Assembly (NCBI RefSeq): GCF_035046485.1
Contig: NC_085137.1
Location: 132,064,703-132,128,702, forward strand
Length of the DNA stretch: 64,000 bases
From: Aedes albopictus
Taxonomy: Eukaryota; Arthropoda; Insecta; Diptera; Culicidae
Direction of reading: 5' to 3'
Below the pieces are notes generated by a model. That model searched no databases. It had not been told where the DNA came from and saw only the letters and a program-made list of their open reading frames with translations. Both the position numbers and the translations under genes were made by a program. This document shows, one piece after another, positions 1 through 11,671 of this stretch (positions are counted from its first letter, which is position 1; every line of letters starts with the position of its first letter).

Positions 1-685
1 TTACCACCATTTCAGATTTCGCAAACATTCCTTCGGCCGTTTCGTTGGTTGGTGCTTTATGACGGCTTTATCGCGTGGTGTGAATTCCCTGCAAACTGCA
101 CACATTTCGATTAAGTAATGTCCCCCATTACCTGTTGGGCAGTTTTTAATGACAGCGCAGATAAGACCTTCTCAGTTTCTAGTAATTGCTGGCTTTGGAC
201 CAAACCGTGGTCTCCAAGATCACCGAACAAGATTAATTCGGATCGAAACAAGATACGGTCGCCAGAATCCATCGGAGCACTCAAAATTACGGCGATCTAT
301 GTCAGACGAGTTAATCTGGCTGATCTTTGAAAAATTGACTGGAATTACACCGTGGTCAAGCACGCTGACACTTTCGATTCGTTTGGTTTTTTAGCCAGGT
401 GAAATTGATCCATTAGCATTACCGGCAGATTCGATCTGCTGATAATCTTCTGTGTGGTTAACAGCCAGAGTTGGACGACACCAGCAGCAGTGAAAATTTG
501 TCTTGGTTATAAATCAATTTTTGTTGGACGTGGGTTATTACGTTGACCGTTCCTTTTTGCTACATCAATTGAAAGAGAGGTGACCGTGAGTGATCCGTTA
601 TATTGATGGATCTGGGTTATGGTTATCGATGCCACATATAGGATTTTCTGAGTGAGAAATTGTTCAATTTTTCAGGCAAAATAAA
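1..685. other. gene-free flank, nothing recognised
   Basis: No open frame over about 80 codons and no recognisable element. Base composition is moderate and there is no obvious tandem or inverted repeat. It ends at the 12-bp target duplication of the SINE that follows. Confidence 0.5.
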
Positions 686-697
686 ATTACACGATGT

Positions 698-805
698 TTT
701 TTTTATCTGTATTAACGAGATTTTTAGCCCTAGACTAGTTCATCTCGGGACCCATGCTTTACTTCCCTTCCGAAGGAAGAACCATCACACCAGGTCCGCT
801 CCACG
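698..805 (-). mobile_element. tRNA-derived SINE, copy A (internally deleted)
   Basis: On the minus strand the element starts with a tRNA-like head (GGAGCGGACCTGGTGTGATGG) and ends in a poly-A tail, seen as poly-T at 698-705. It shares its 3' body (reverse complement of TATTAACGAGATTTTTAGCCC) with copies at 23610, 28041 and 31527. About 70 bp spanning the B box are missing, so the head is joined directly to the body. A 12-bp target duplication, ATTACACGATGT, flanks it at 686-697 and 806-817. It may belong to the Aedes SINE family Gecko, but I could not verify the name. Confidence 0.85.
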
Positions 806-817
806 ATTACACGATGT

Positions 818-1240
818 GCAAAAAAGCGTGACTACTACATACTTTCAGTCCTGGACGCCCAGGGTGGTGCAGAGGGCCGAATTGAAAGATTTCCATCCTG
901 GGCGATCGTCAGCTATCGCCTTGACCTATGGGCAGGTCAAATTTCTGTCGACTTGCTTGATTTCGTTGCTGAGGCTGCGCCGCTATGAGCCTCTGGGTCT
1001 GCCTCTGCTGCGATGTCCTGCTGGGTTCCAGTCTAACGCTTGTTTGCTCTATGTTGGAGATCCAATTGTGAGGCCACCATGCACGAATTGTATACCGCAG
1101 GCATCTATTGATAAAGACCTGCAGCCGTTGCGTGTTCTCCACTGATACACACCAGGTTTCACTGACGTATAGCAGTACAGATTTCACGTTCCAGATATTC
1201 GGATTTTGGTGCGTCGACTGATCTGGTTGTTTTTCCATAT
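818..1240 (-). pseudogene. non-LTR retrotransposon ORF2, C-terminal fragment
   Basis: Minus-strand frames translate to the region after the reverse transcriptase of a LINE. Recognisable pieces are VKSVLLYVSETW, LQVFINRCLRY and a downstream RGRPRGSWRRSL-like segment. The second part is reached only after a frame change near the middle, so the fragment is a pseudogene. No RT catalytic motif is present, only the C-terminal domain and the start of the 3' region. The same type of C-terminus occurs in RTE/CR1-like insect retrotransposons; the clade is not certain. The SINE copy A target duplication lies immediately at its 3' side. Confidence 0.7.
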
Positions 1241-1293
1241 ATTTCTTAAACTCGCAAAAGCAGCCCTCGCCTTCTTCTTAATCTTCATTCTCT

Positions 1294-2947
1294 CTACCGT
1301 GATTGCGATCGACCACCAAGGATCCCACTTCAATAATTGAGTTAACTCAAGATCCTGACTGGTGACCCCGGAGTAGTTATGCGGTCCTAGATTTGGACTG
1401 GCTTTCCTGGGTGGTACTCAAGACCTTCTACCTCCCGGGTCCCATGGCGTGTTCGTAGAGGAGAGCTTCAGATGCGGGAGTCCTAAAACAAATATTATTG
1501 AAGATTCTAGGCGGCGGGCGGGGATGGTGTGCAGCAGTGCACCACATGCTAATGTAGAGGAGGGTGCCGACGAAACACCGGAAACACCGGTAGGCACCGG
1601 TTTTGAACCAGTTTTGAATGTGGGAGTCCGTAGAGGACATAGTGGGGAATTTCGTGAATAATTTTGCAGTTACGGAAGGAGCATACCAAAAATCCTCGTT
1701 TTTGCTGACTTTAAATAATCGAGTTCTTGCAGCAAATTGTATCCGCTTTAAACTACAGCTTTGAATATAATCCCTTATTGTCTCGTGGGAGAATTCTGGC
1801 GCTCAATTCCGTCAAAGAGTAGAAATGTTCTTCCATTGGTTCACAAGGTTCATCAACAAGAAGATTAAATTTTCTTCTAAGATGATCTGCGTCAGAATTT
1901 CACCTCTTCGAAAATTAGTTTTCAAGAAATTCCACATTTGTTTCCTTCACCACTGTAGACGGCTCAGCTTTAGACCATATATTTAATAAACTAGAAAAAA
2001 TAATAGATTTAAGTGGCATTCCTCTCATTCTTTCGCATTTTTTTATGAGTTCCAATTGGCACTACGTGAGAATCCCTTTGAAATTGTGAGTTTATTCTGG
2101 TAATATTCCGTGGCGATAGTGATGCTGGTAAAGATATGACGAAGCCACACCTCAAATTTTCAAAAGCTCAAACCTGGGGAACCGATAGTTGACTCTGATA
2201 AGTCTCAGGGTGAGACTAACAGATCAGCGAAGCTTTGCTCCACCAATCCTGCAGGATTTTTCATTAATTTTCTCAACGCGGTCCTACCCCACGTCGACCA
2301 CATGGCGAGCATACAACTGAGCGGGACCTTGTGGCTGCCCGCCATCTCTGTGAACTTCAAGGTGACCGGGGCTGCCCGCCAAGTACGAAAGCATCGAGCC
2401 ATGCTCTTCGGTGGTCTCATACGACTTCTACAGCCATGCGTGTCAGCAAGCTACCCGACTGTTACTGTGGACAGTCGTTGTCACGTCGCCACGCATTCAC
2501 GCCTTCTCTCCGCCTCCGGTAAGGCCGTCGATCCGTGACGCCTGAAGCCGTCTCGCGAGTCATCGTCAAGCTCTCGTCTACCTGCACGTTCATCAAGTGT
2601 GGTGATTAGAAACCGTTGCTCCACTGTGTCGCCCGGCCCATCCATCTATGCACTCCTCTAGGGACTTCCACATTCGATACTGGTTCAAAACCGGTGCCTA
2701 CCGGTGTTTCCGGCCCATTCGTCGGCACCATCCTCTACATAATAATATTCGTTTTTAGGACTCCCACATCTAAAGCTCTCCCCTACTAACACGCCCTGGG
2801 ACCCGGGAGGTAGAAGGTCTTGAATACCCATTCCGGAAGGTCAGTCCTCGTCTAGGACTGCGCAACTCCTCCGAGGTCACCAATCAGGATCTGGGTTAAT
2901 TCCATGATTAAAGTGGGATCCTAGGTGGTCGATCGGAATCACGGTAG
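1294..2947. repeat. 1.65 kb element with long inverted arms
   Basis: Left end CTACCGTGATTGCGATCGAC and right end, its inverse with small changes (GGTCGATCGGAATCACGGTAG), bound the segment. The inverted similarity runs inward about 300 bp on each side, roughly 1294-1640 against 2660-2947. It includes a shared GGTAGAAGGTCTTG-type stretch and a repeated CACCGGTAGGCACCGG module. The centre (1700-2650) has no homology I recognise and no convincing protein. This is probably a non-autonomous TIR element or two inverted copies of one repeat. I found no clear target duplication. Confidence 0.6.
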
Positions 2948-3159
2948 AAAAAAAGAAGATTTTACTCAGTCATGTATTCACCTTTCTTAAATTACAAAAC
3001 CTAAAATAGAAAATAGTTTAATTAGGACAATAAAATCAAAAATTTTATTTGTTGGACACTTTTTGATTTCTTGCCATTTTTCTCGGTAGTTACCGCTCAA
3101 CAAAACATTTTCCATGGTAGTCAAGGGTTGCTAAGAATATTGTTTAATAATTTCAGTTC

Positions 3160-3228
3160 AACTGGGGCACAGATACTGCCAAATTAATTTATAGCATCCG
3201 CCATTATGGCGAGCGTGGAAAGCTGGAT
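3160..3228 (+). repeat. dispersed repeat, copy 1
   Basis: About 70 bp including GGGGCACAGATACTG and GCCATTATGGCGAGCGTGG recur nearly unchanged at 11498-11568 in the same orientation. The function and family are unknown. Confidence 0.7.
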
Positions 3229-3680
3229 ATACGATTTATACGATTTCATTCATTTGGTATACGACGCAAGTGTGACGCTAACGATCAATATACAACAATG
3301 TTATAGTTGTATACGATTTCACCGATTTTCTTCATACCTTTAGATAGCAATCTCGATTTAGCAGATTCATATACGATATGAAGCGATGATTTCCACGATT
3401 CTAAGAAATCATATATACGATTCAAGCGAACTTGCAGCTTGACACTAAGAATGTATGTTTTTTTCACGATTCTATCCGATTCTGTGCGATTCTACCGATA
3501 GTATCTCGCACCTTTTATGATCGGAGACGACTATATGAAACAAAATCGCGATTGAAATTTAATTTGGCATGAAATGTGATTTTACACAATCTTTGCCAAC
3601 AAATATACATATTTTTATACAATTCTGATTCAATATATGAAAATATACGATTTTTTCCACACAACGATTTACGATACGTG
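3225..3680 (+). repeat. field of ACGATT motifs
   Basis: TACGATT, ACGATTC or CGATTC occurs roughly every 10-30 bp, mostly in one orientation, for example TATACGATTTATACGATTTC near 3228-3245. It is irregularly spaced rather than a strict tandem repeat. Short stacked motifs of this kind are typical of subterminal regions of DNA transposons, but no TIR was found here. Confidence 0.45.
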
Positions 3681-4599
3681 GTTGGCTGGGTATGTAATGT
3701 ATCCTTATATCGTCGGTTTCCTGTAATAAGGCACAATGATGAAAAACTATGTAAACTTTCATCTCACAAAGACCCGTTCCGAAATTCGATAAGAAACGCG
3801 AGAACTATGCATTTTTATCAATTTTCCACAATAAAGGCACAACTCAAAATCAGTCAAATTTTTCAATAGTCGTTGAAAAATAGTAACCGAAAATTCATAA
3901 AACGAATAGTTCTTCAGTCCCTCTCTATGATACATGGAGATACAAGCGTGCGAAGCTTTGCTGCTGTCGAACTACCGCACACTACTCTCTAACCTAACTT
4001 AAATTGAATATATAAAGACTTAATCGTAGCAATGAAAGATTAGAACGATTTTTGACGAAATTTTACTATGTTTTTCGTTGACATCTGTTCCAATGTGTCA
4101 ATATTGGAAATTTGATGCAACAGTGCAACTTCAAAATCATTTTAAAAATTTTATTCTGATTCCTTTGAAGTTGCTTCTCTCTCGTATTGGGACAGCGTAC
4201 GACATGGCCAGTTTTTTTTTATTCTTCAATCACTTAACCTAATTTTACAGCTCTCTTGTCCTCTAGGGCACTGCGTGAGCAATTCCAATTGGAAGTTTAC
4301 TAACCCTTTGTACAGCGCCTAAATGTATTATATTCCAATTTTACCATATCGAACTCGTTGCCGTTGCGCTCCTTTCACTTTCTACCCTATCATGGTAGAA
4401 TGATGAGCACGAGGATGTTGATGTGTGGCTGTTGGTTGTTCCTTTTTCCAGTCCGATTATGGGTCCATTATGAGGTGTTGCTCGCCGATGTCCATGTATC
4501 CGGGTCCGTTTGAGCCATGGGCTCAATGTCAGTGTCAGCTGCTTTCAGGGGAAAAGAGCAACTGACGAAAGTGCCGGGGTTGAGATCGAACCTATTGTG
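3681..4599. other. gene-free AT-rich stretch
   Basis: No element recognised. The few short frames show no family resemblance. Confidence 0.4.
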
Positions 4600-4830
4600 G
4601 GCTTCGTGGCCGATCGGTTAGCGGAGTCAGTCGTTTAGGTGTCTCGTAAGCCTCGGAGTGTGGGCTCGATTCCCGCTCCAGTCGGGGAAAGCTTTTCGTC
4701 AAACGGAAAATTCTCCACTGGGCCACTGGGTGTTATATGTGTTGTCCGTTGTCGAATGTTTGTACTGTTCAGCCTGTAGAGGCCGTAAGGTCGAAGACGG
4801 TGTAATTGTCTTTTATGACTATCTGCTTAT
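4600..4830 (+). mobile_element. tRNA-derived SINE (second family)
   Basis: The 5' head resembles a tRNA, with an A-box-like TGGCCGATCGGTTAGCG and a B-box GGGCTCGATTCCC about 40 bp later. It is followed by a non-tRNA body (GGGAAAGCTTTTCGTCAAACG and onward) ending near 4830. A Pol III internal promoter is therefore the expected transcription signal. The intact head plus body argues for a SINE rather than a tRNA gene. No target duplication was identified with confidence, so the 3' limit is approximate. Confidence 0.7.
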
Positions 4831-4937
4831 TAAGCAAACGTGTGACCAATTGCGCCACGGGCTCCGGCAACATGGCCGGTTTGAAAATTTAATTATAAAT
4901 CAAACATTTGTTACATTCTCCTCTCTATACATGTATA

Positions 4938-5180
4938 CAGGGGATACTCAAAATAACTGGGACAAGTAAAATTTCCACTTTTCAAAAAATGTTCAACTAT
5001 TTACTGTAAGTTCATCAACTAGTTGCGTATCAGTGGTCCAAATTTGTGAAAGATCGGGCTATTCTACACGAAGTTAGAAAGATTCTGGAAAAGGGTATAT
5101 TTATCCGATAGCCAACTTTGAGATGTTCTATCTTCGGATTCAATGAACCGAATGCTATAAAATTTGCATAAGAATAGAAG
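4938..5180 (+). mobile_element. one-armed relic of a Tc1/mariner-type fold-back element
   Basis: Starts at a TA with CAGGGGATACTCAAAATAAC, the same design as the complete element at 49161-50082 (CAGGGGATGGCCAAAATG). The inner sequence also keeps the CCAAATTTGTGAAAGATCGG and CACGAAGTTAGAAA modules seen in that element. No matching right terminus is present nearby, so this is a single surviving arm. Confidence 0.5.
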
Positions 5181-7557
5181 CTGCCTGCTAGTCCCCGGTA
5201 GATAATCTCATTGGTTCCTTGTGTGAGTGTAACTGATCTGGCGATACTGGATGGAGTAGCATCTACGGCCGGTCAAACAAGCTTAAGCGAGCTCAAGCTC
5301 AAGCAAGTAAAAGTCCTAGATACTTAACTTCGTCCAACCAATTTATTGCAGTTCCCCCTTGAGTTCCACTCATAGTGAAAACATGTCTAATATAAGGGAG
5401 TTTTACCTGATAGAGTCGTCTAGGAGTGCCGAAGGACAACAGTTACTAACCTTTTAGGGTACCTGGAAAAATGCTACGGTTGATCGAATGAAAAACATCT
5501 TTGACCCATAGTAATTTCCATACAAACTTAAAAGGGCTTGTGCAGGCTCAATTTTCCACCAACTCATATTTTGGGAGAAGGCATATAATCTGGTTACGAA
5601 TCGAATAAGCGGTGTGGAGCAAAAACGATTTTATTGAACCATGCAACCACCAATTGGAAATTCATCTCTCAAGGAGTTTTAAATCGCACATTTGACTGAA
5701 ATTGCTTGCCAGTGTAAAATTCATGAACTTAACCATCGCCAATCACCCAGTAACATGCTCAGAATCATGCACTACAAGCACATCTACAAGACAATCCCAT
5801 CCCATCACCACGATCTGGGAGAAAATAAATAACAAGAGATGATACCCACATTTCAAGGAGCGCGGGAAAACATGAAATTTTCCCTTCCTTTTCCCGTTCT
5901 AGCCATCACCATCCAAGCCAGCTCGAGACCTTCGATCCAAACTAGAGTCTTTGTCGCCTGCCCCAGCCATCAACAGCAGTGGTGTAAGAGTGATGGGAAA
6001 CCGAACCTCCGAACGGACCAGCACCAGCAATGCAAATGAAATAAATAAAATATTTAAATGAAATGTATGAATACGTCGCTACTGCTGCAGTAATCGCCCG
6101 GTCAAAAGGAAGGAAGGAGGCGCAGGGATTGTCTACTCTTGTCTCGTTGGCAGCATAATGTGTGGATTGTACATGTGCTAAATTGTTCCACCAACGACGA
6201 CCGACGACAACGGATGGCTACGCGCACCACCACCAGAGAGAGAGGCTGATCTTCTGGGTTGATTTGCTCACATAGCGGCGGCGGCGGCGCATTCCTTTTC
6301 CCCAATCGTCGTCAGTGGACTGCCGACTGGTATCAAGGTTTCCTGATCCAAGTGGTTTTTGAACGGGTCGCGCGCGCGATCGGTTGCTCACCCAGAACCC
6401 AGATATGTGTGTGAGTTGGACTTTGTGGTGTGGCCATGAGGCGACATCTCCACAATCCGCAAACCACCAGAAACCACACTCCAACGCCCGGCTGTGGAGA
6501 TAAACTCATAGTGGCATGTAAAATGCAAATGATTATGTTAAAACGCGCCACAAAGTCACATTACAATCAGAGATAAAATTCTATTTCGGACGACTTAATT
6601 AGTACGGTGGATTGTTCAAGTTACGTTCCTGTGTACATATGTCCGAGTCGGGTATTCGATAGTTGTATTCCGCTGTGCCGCCTGAAGGAACTTTATCAGC
6701 AGCGCCCATGCTGCGGCATCGATTGAACCGTGTGAAATTGGCCGCCGCCTCTGCTGCCCGAAGGAGCGGCCAAGAGATCTGCAGATTTAGCTCAATCACG
6801 AGCAAATGGTGCATTCCAGCAGCAGATCAGGGGATATTGTCACAATCGATTACCGGATGCTTGGACAAACTGATGGTCAGCAACTTGGCCGGGACTTTGA
6901 GTTTGCCATTTTGGAAACCACTAAATGACCATGGGACGTGACTCAACTTGTGTGCAGTAGTTGACTGTAATGAGCCCATTCCAGTCAGTGCATGGTATGC
7001 TTCAATGGAGTGAAAACTACAGAGTGGTTCATTTGATATCATGATTAATATGTACTACTTTCCAGAAAAAGGACTTGGTCCAAACAAGCGCAAGGTCCAA
7101 GCAGAGGACCACATTCCAGCGTTTTGTATATGTACGTACATGATAAAAATGGTGCAAGGGTGAATATTACTTGTACACGTTTTCATCTGGATTCTAACGC
7201 ACATTTCATGTTGCACAGTGCTGTCATGGTAAAATCAGAGCTGATGGTCACTCAGTGTTTCCAATTTTCAGCGCCCCATGTACTAGTACACTTCCATGTA
7301 AATAACTTAAATATTGCAAATACTAAGAATTAAGTATTCAAGTATTTTTTGTAATTAGGCAGTTCAGCTAGAAATGTTCAAGAGTTTTTTTTTTCCGAGA
7401 ATGCTTTCAGTATTTATTTTTTTTTCATGTAGGAAGATGCATCAATTTTTAAACACTACCCAAATGTTGAACAGTTTCGAAAAAATGTGTTATAAATCGA
7501 TCTCAACTTATTCTCGCTCAACGTAAACATACGATACGGACGCATAAACATGAGTGC
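5181..7557. other. gene-free stretch, low-copy-looking
   Basis: I see no transposon, no long frame and no tandem repeat beyond short GGC and ACC runs near 6225-6290. It could be ordinary intergenic DNA or very old repeats. Confidence 0.4.
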
Positions 7558-7838
7558 CATGGTATTTCACCAATGAAGTTACAAAATTATGAATTAAATA
7601 TATATATATATATATATATATACTAGCTGTCCCGGCAAACGTCGTACTGCCTGCCTACTGTGTTTTTTGACATACAGCTTCATAGGGACGTCCCCCGCAA
7701 AGTTATGTGTATGGGAGCCCTCCGTTTCAAAGACCGGAGAGGTCTCACACCAAGCTAAGAACCTTCCACGGCCCCGACAGCACCCACATCCAAAATTTCA
7801 AACCGATCGGTCCAGTAGTTTCCGAACGCATAGCGGTC

Positions 7839-7869
<31 letters not shown>

Positions 7870-7888
7870 AATTCATTTTTATATATAT

Positions 7889-7977
<89 letters not shown>

Positions 7978-8015
7978 ATTCATAATTTTGTAACTTCATT
8001 GGTGAAATACCATGG
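7558..8015. repeat. inverted repeat enclosing a conserved short element and a long TA microsatellite
   Basis: A 46-48 bp sequence (CCATGGTATTTCACCAATG and on to GAATTAAATATAT) at 7558-7604 is repeated inverted at 7970-8015. Between them lies a distinct element starting ACTAGCTGTCCCGGCAAACG at about 7623. That element ends with GTAGTTTCCGAACGCATAG, then (CAGA)n at about 7837-7868 and ATTCATTTTTATATATATAG. A TA repeat of about 95 bp fills 7880-7974. Elements with this CTAGCTG...CCCGG start and oligo-CAGA end are widely dispersed in arthropods; their class is unclear to me. Confidence 0.6.
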
Positions 8016-8207
8016 CGCCATATATATATATATCCTTTATGCTTTTATATTGTTACAAACGACATTTTCATTATTATTTAATTAAAATAACATTTGTTCA
8101 TTACATTTTCATTATGCATACATGATCCAATTCTTCAACGCTGGCATACCTCAACGGTTAGTATGACTGCCAGATTTTTTTTCACTTTACCTAATCTTGC
8201 ATATAAA

Positions 8208-10205
8208 GAGGTTTCAGGAGCGTTCCAGGTAGAGGGTCTTGTTTCCCGGACTGAAAAAAATCCCGGGATTCGGGATTTTTATTTTTGAAATCCCGGGATT
8301 TCCCGGGATCCCGGGAAATATTAAAATTTCCCAAAAACCGATGAAAAATTAATGGAACTTGTTCTGAACCATGTTTAACCAATTTGAAATGACTCAATAC
8401 ATCGATGTTCATAACTACATACATCAGCAAACAATCCCGAAAACTTTCAAACAAAGTACCCATTTTTTCCAGAATAAGCTATCTTGGACTATTAGGCTAC
8501 GTTTTCAAAACCTAAGTTTCAATCCAAATTTGATAGGAGATTGCTGATAAAGTTACTAGAGAAACCCCTAATGAAATTTAACAGAGATGCTTGAAAAAGA
8601 TTGCTGTAAACAATTTCATCAAATTCACCGTGGAATTCTACTGATTTTCTTCGACATATTGGCAAAATTACTTCCTTCAGCAACCTCATCAAATAGGTTC
8701 TTGTTGTTTTTGTAAGAACTTTTTTCATATTATCCATTTTTATTGCATTATATTATCACCGGGACAGGTGTGTAGTATGCACGGTGGTGAAAATGAAAGA
8801 GCTTAGAAAGATTTGCTCTTGCTGTTGGGTGTGCTTTAACGTCTGTTTTTCATAAACCTCTGAAGAAAATTCTGCACGAAATCTATATACGAGATGGTTT
8901 TTTCTGCTGACAAAAAATCTAGAAATTCTTGAAATTTTTTACACTTGAAACTTCTCCGGTAATTCCTGTCCAGAATATTTCCGTGAGTCTCGCAAGATAT
9001 TTCGCCTGCACTTTTGAAGGAAATGTCTCAAGGAATCCCATCGCAGCTTCACGACATCGGCAAAAACATTGAAGACTTTGCATAATTTCCGGTAGGAATT
9101 ATTTACCAATTTTCCTCAATAATAAGACTCTGGAAATACGTTGTCTGATACGTTGTCTGATCAGATCATGAAAATGTTACCTACATTATTCTGATAAAAT
9201 TTCTATAGAAACATCTCGAAATGTTTTTGTAGTACTTCAAGAATCTAGCTTCCACTAGCACTAGATTTTCTAAGGAAGTCCGTCAGATATTCCCAGAAAA
9301 CTTGGTGGATATTCCACCTGAAATTATGTTACATGTTCCGTAAACAAGTTCTTTAAAAATTCTGCTTACATTTTTGTTTTTCAAAGAATATGGCTATAAC
9401 AACATACATAAATTCTGATGCACATTCTGATATTCTTCAAAAGTTAGTAGCATATTTACAAGGGTTTCCATCAAAAACCTGATTGTCGAAAAAAGACAAC
9501 TGACCCTGCCAGATAATGTACGATTGGCAAAAATGGAAACATTGTTGAAGAAAATTTAGAGTTGATAGTTATTTTTACTAGCACACACTATTGCCATTTT
9601 CTTAATTTTCGGGAAATCCCGGGAATTTCGGAAAAAATATCCCGGGATTCGGGAATTTTTAGATCCCGGGATATCCCGGGATTTTTGTCCCGGGAAATCC
9701 CGGGCAAGACCCTCTAGTTCCAGGGATGTTCCAGGAGTGTTCCAGAAGGTTTCAGGAATGTTCGAGGAGTTTTCAAGGGGTTGCAAATGCGTTCCAGTGG
9801 TATTCCAGAGGAGTTCCGAGAGTTAAGGGGGTCCCGAGGTGTTTAAAGGCGTTCCGGGGGGTTTCAGGAGCGATTGAGGAGTTTTTAAAGTTTCAGGAGC
9901 GTTCCAGGTGTTAGAGGGGTCCCAGGTGTGTTTCAGGAATTTGCAGGAGTGTTACAGGGGCTTTTAAATGCGTTTTAGATTATTTCAGGGCGCTTCAGTA
10001 CCATTCTAGGGGTTTTCATGTGGCTTCAGGGGCTTTCAGGGGCCCTGGGACCACAAGGGCATTCCATAGGTGCTCCAGGGGGTCTCAAATTATTTCAGGG
10101 GCGTTCCATAGGGCTTCATGAAGTTTCAGGAGGCCCAAGGGCGTTCCCGGGAGTCTCAGGGAGTTTAATAGGCGTTCTAGGGGGCTTCGGGGTATTTCAA
10201 AGACG
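8208..10205 (+). repeat. G-rich degenerate ~11-bp array (split by a transposon)
   Basis: Units such as GCGTTCCAGGG and GGTTTCAGGAG repeat imperfectly at 8208-8229 and 9717-10205. The 1487-bp hAT-like element at 8230-9716 splits the array and duplicates one 8-bp stretch of it. The array has no coding meaning; its frames are artefacts. The same family occurs at 14342-14935 and, on the opposite strand, at 26250-26580. Confidence 0.75.
8230..9716. mobile_element. non-autonomous hAT-like transposon, TAGAGGGTCTTG family, copy 1
   Basis: Perfect 12-bp terminal inverted repeats, TAGAGGGTCTTG and CAAGACCCTCTA, are flanked by the identical 8-bp duplication GTTCCAGG (8222-8229, 9717-9724). Just inside each end are stacked CCCGGGATT / CCCGGGAAA motifs, several per terminus, which could be transposase-binding sites. 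The 1.2 kb centre is AT-rich with no transposase frame. An 8-bp duplication and a TA(G)-type terminus fit the hAT superfamily. A distant sister copy lies at 11672-13613. Confidence 0.85.
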
Positions 10206-10560
10206 TTACAGGAAAGAGACGAATCAGCCAAGGGCTGAAAGTCTCTTTAATGAGCATGACCATGAGCATGATTGACCGCCTGCGGTTGCTCCTCTGTTAT
10301 TGCAAGGACATCTGCATTTACACAATGAACCAACTGATGATGCTTGGGATTAGCTTGCTCTTCATTGTGTAAATGCTGACATCCCAATAAATACAATAAG
10401 CAATACCAGCGCCGGCCGCGTCCGAATGCAGGTCAATTGAGGATAGGGAAGGAAGTGATGACGTGATTCTCGCTTAGGCCAATAACCGAGGAATTCTCTG
10501 CGTTACTACGAGAAATCACTAGGAGTTTGGATATGGGAATTAGGAATTAGGGATTTTGTC
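10206..10560. mobile_element. fragment of a dispersed retroposed element with GAGCAT repeats
   Basis: Begins with AAGGGCTGAAAGTCTCTTTAA, then GAGCATGACCATGAGCATGA, then a body starting TTGACCGCCTGCGG that parallels the element at 56945-57693. Shared pieces are GACCGC...TTGC, GCGCCGGCC(G/A)CGTCC and GAGGATAGGGAAGG-type sequence. Only the tail-proximal part is recognisable. The AAGGGCTGAAAGTCTCTTTAA piece is the 3' end of a separate retroelement also present at 14296 and 34383. Confidence 0.55.
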
Positions 10561-11497
10561 TTGGTAAACAAATTGCTACAACCACCAGACCGATTCTTGT
10601 TTTGCTATGAACGATGCACTCGCGAAAAATTCCCTTCGAAATCGACCCCACATAAGCGTCATTTTTTAGAGAATATTACTTTACAACAGCTCGACAAATT
10701 AAATTTTACAAGAAATTGTCATCCCTGTTGAAACCTGAAGTTTCTCCACACGCGAAGACCTATTCTTCTGCAAACGGGCACTGTACGGGGTCCGTAGTGC
10801 ACTGGACAGCGGATCTGGTTGTCTATCTAGCGCACCACCCCCGGCGAATGTCCGACGCACGGTTATGGAAAAAAACTATTTCCGGCTCAAAATTCCGGCT
10901 TTAAACTGTACGGATATTGCATTAAAAAAGTATGAAACGAGCTTACCAAACTTGAAGAAATGGCTGATGCCCTGATACCCTTATCCAACATCAAATATTT
11001 CCGTTTCTCTTCTCCACCGATGTAAATTCTTGGGTTCGCTGCAGACGCCAAAATAGCCGATATGGTTCTCCAAAAGAATTCAATAAAAGCACTTGAAAGC
11101 TCACATGAAAATTATTCTTCAAATTTCACTTTGACGGGTTCAAAACACGGAGCGTAAAATTTTCACATCTGTTTTTTGTCATGGCACACTCAGCACATCC
11201 AAGGCACAATGGTCGGAAAAAGATAAAGTTCGGCCAAAACTCTTTTTATGTGTTTAACCGAAGTGCCTCCTCTGGGTCCCGGTGTCCATCCTCGAGGGCT
11301 AAGAGACCGAAACAGAAATGGTAACATGCTGAATATATTCAATTTGTCCAGTTTTCAGGCTAGAAGACAAATAAATGTTTTAAAACTGAATAATTTTGCT
11401 TGACTTTGATAACGATTTTTTTCCCTGGTTTGTTTTCCGTCGACAAGAGAAAAATGTGTTTATCAGTGGTTGCTATGGATGACATAAGTCGTTGCTT
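10561..11497. other. gene-free stretch
   Basis: No recognisable element or gene. One 62-codon frame (10716-10904) has no family resemblance. Confidence 0.4.
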
Positions 11498-11568
11498 TAA
11501 TTGGGGCACAGATACTGTCAAATTGTTTTATAGCAGCCGCCATTATGGCGAGCGTGGAAAGCTGGATA
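11498..11568 (+). repeat. dispersed repeat, copy 2
   Basis: Same orientation and nearly the same sequence as 3160-3228 (GGGGCACAGATACTG ... GCCATTATGGCGAGCGTGG). The flanks differ, so these are two independent copies of an unknown repeat. Confidence 0.7.
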
Positions 11569-11671
11569 GGTTGCCTAGATATGTTATTTAGTATTTTTAG
11601 TGTTTAAAAAGGGTTATTCAAAAATTACGTAATTTCAATAATTTCAAAAAACGGTGAAAATCAGTAAACCC

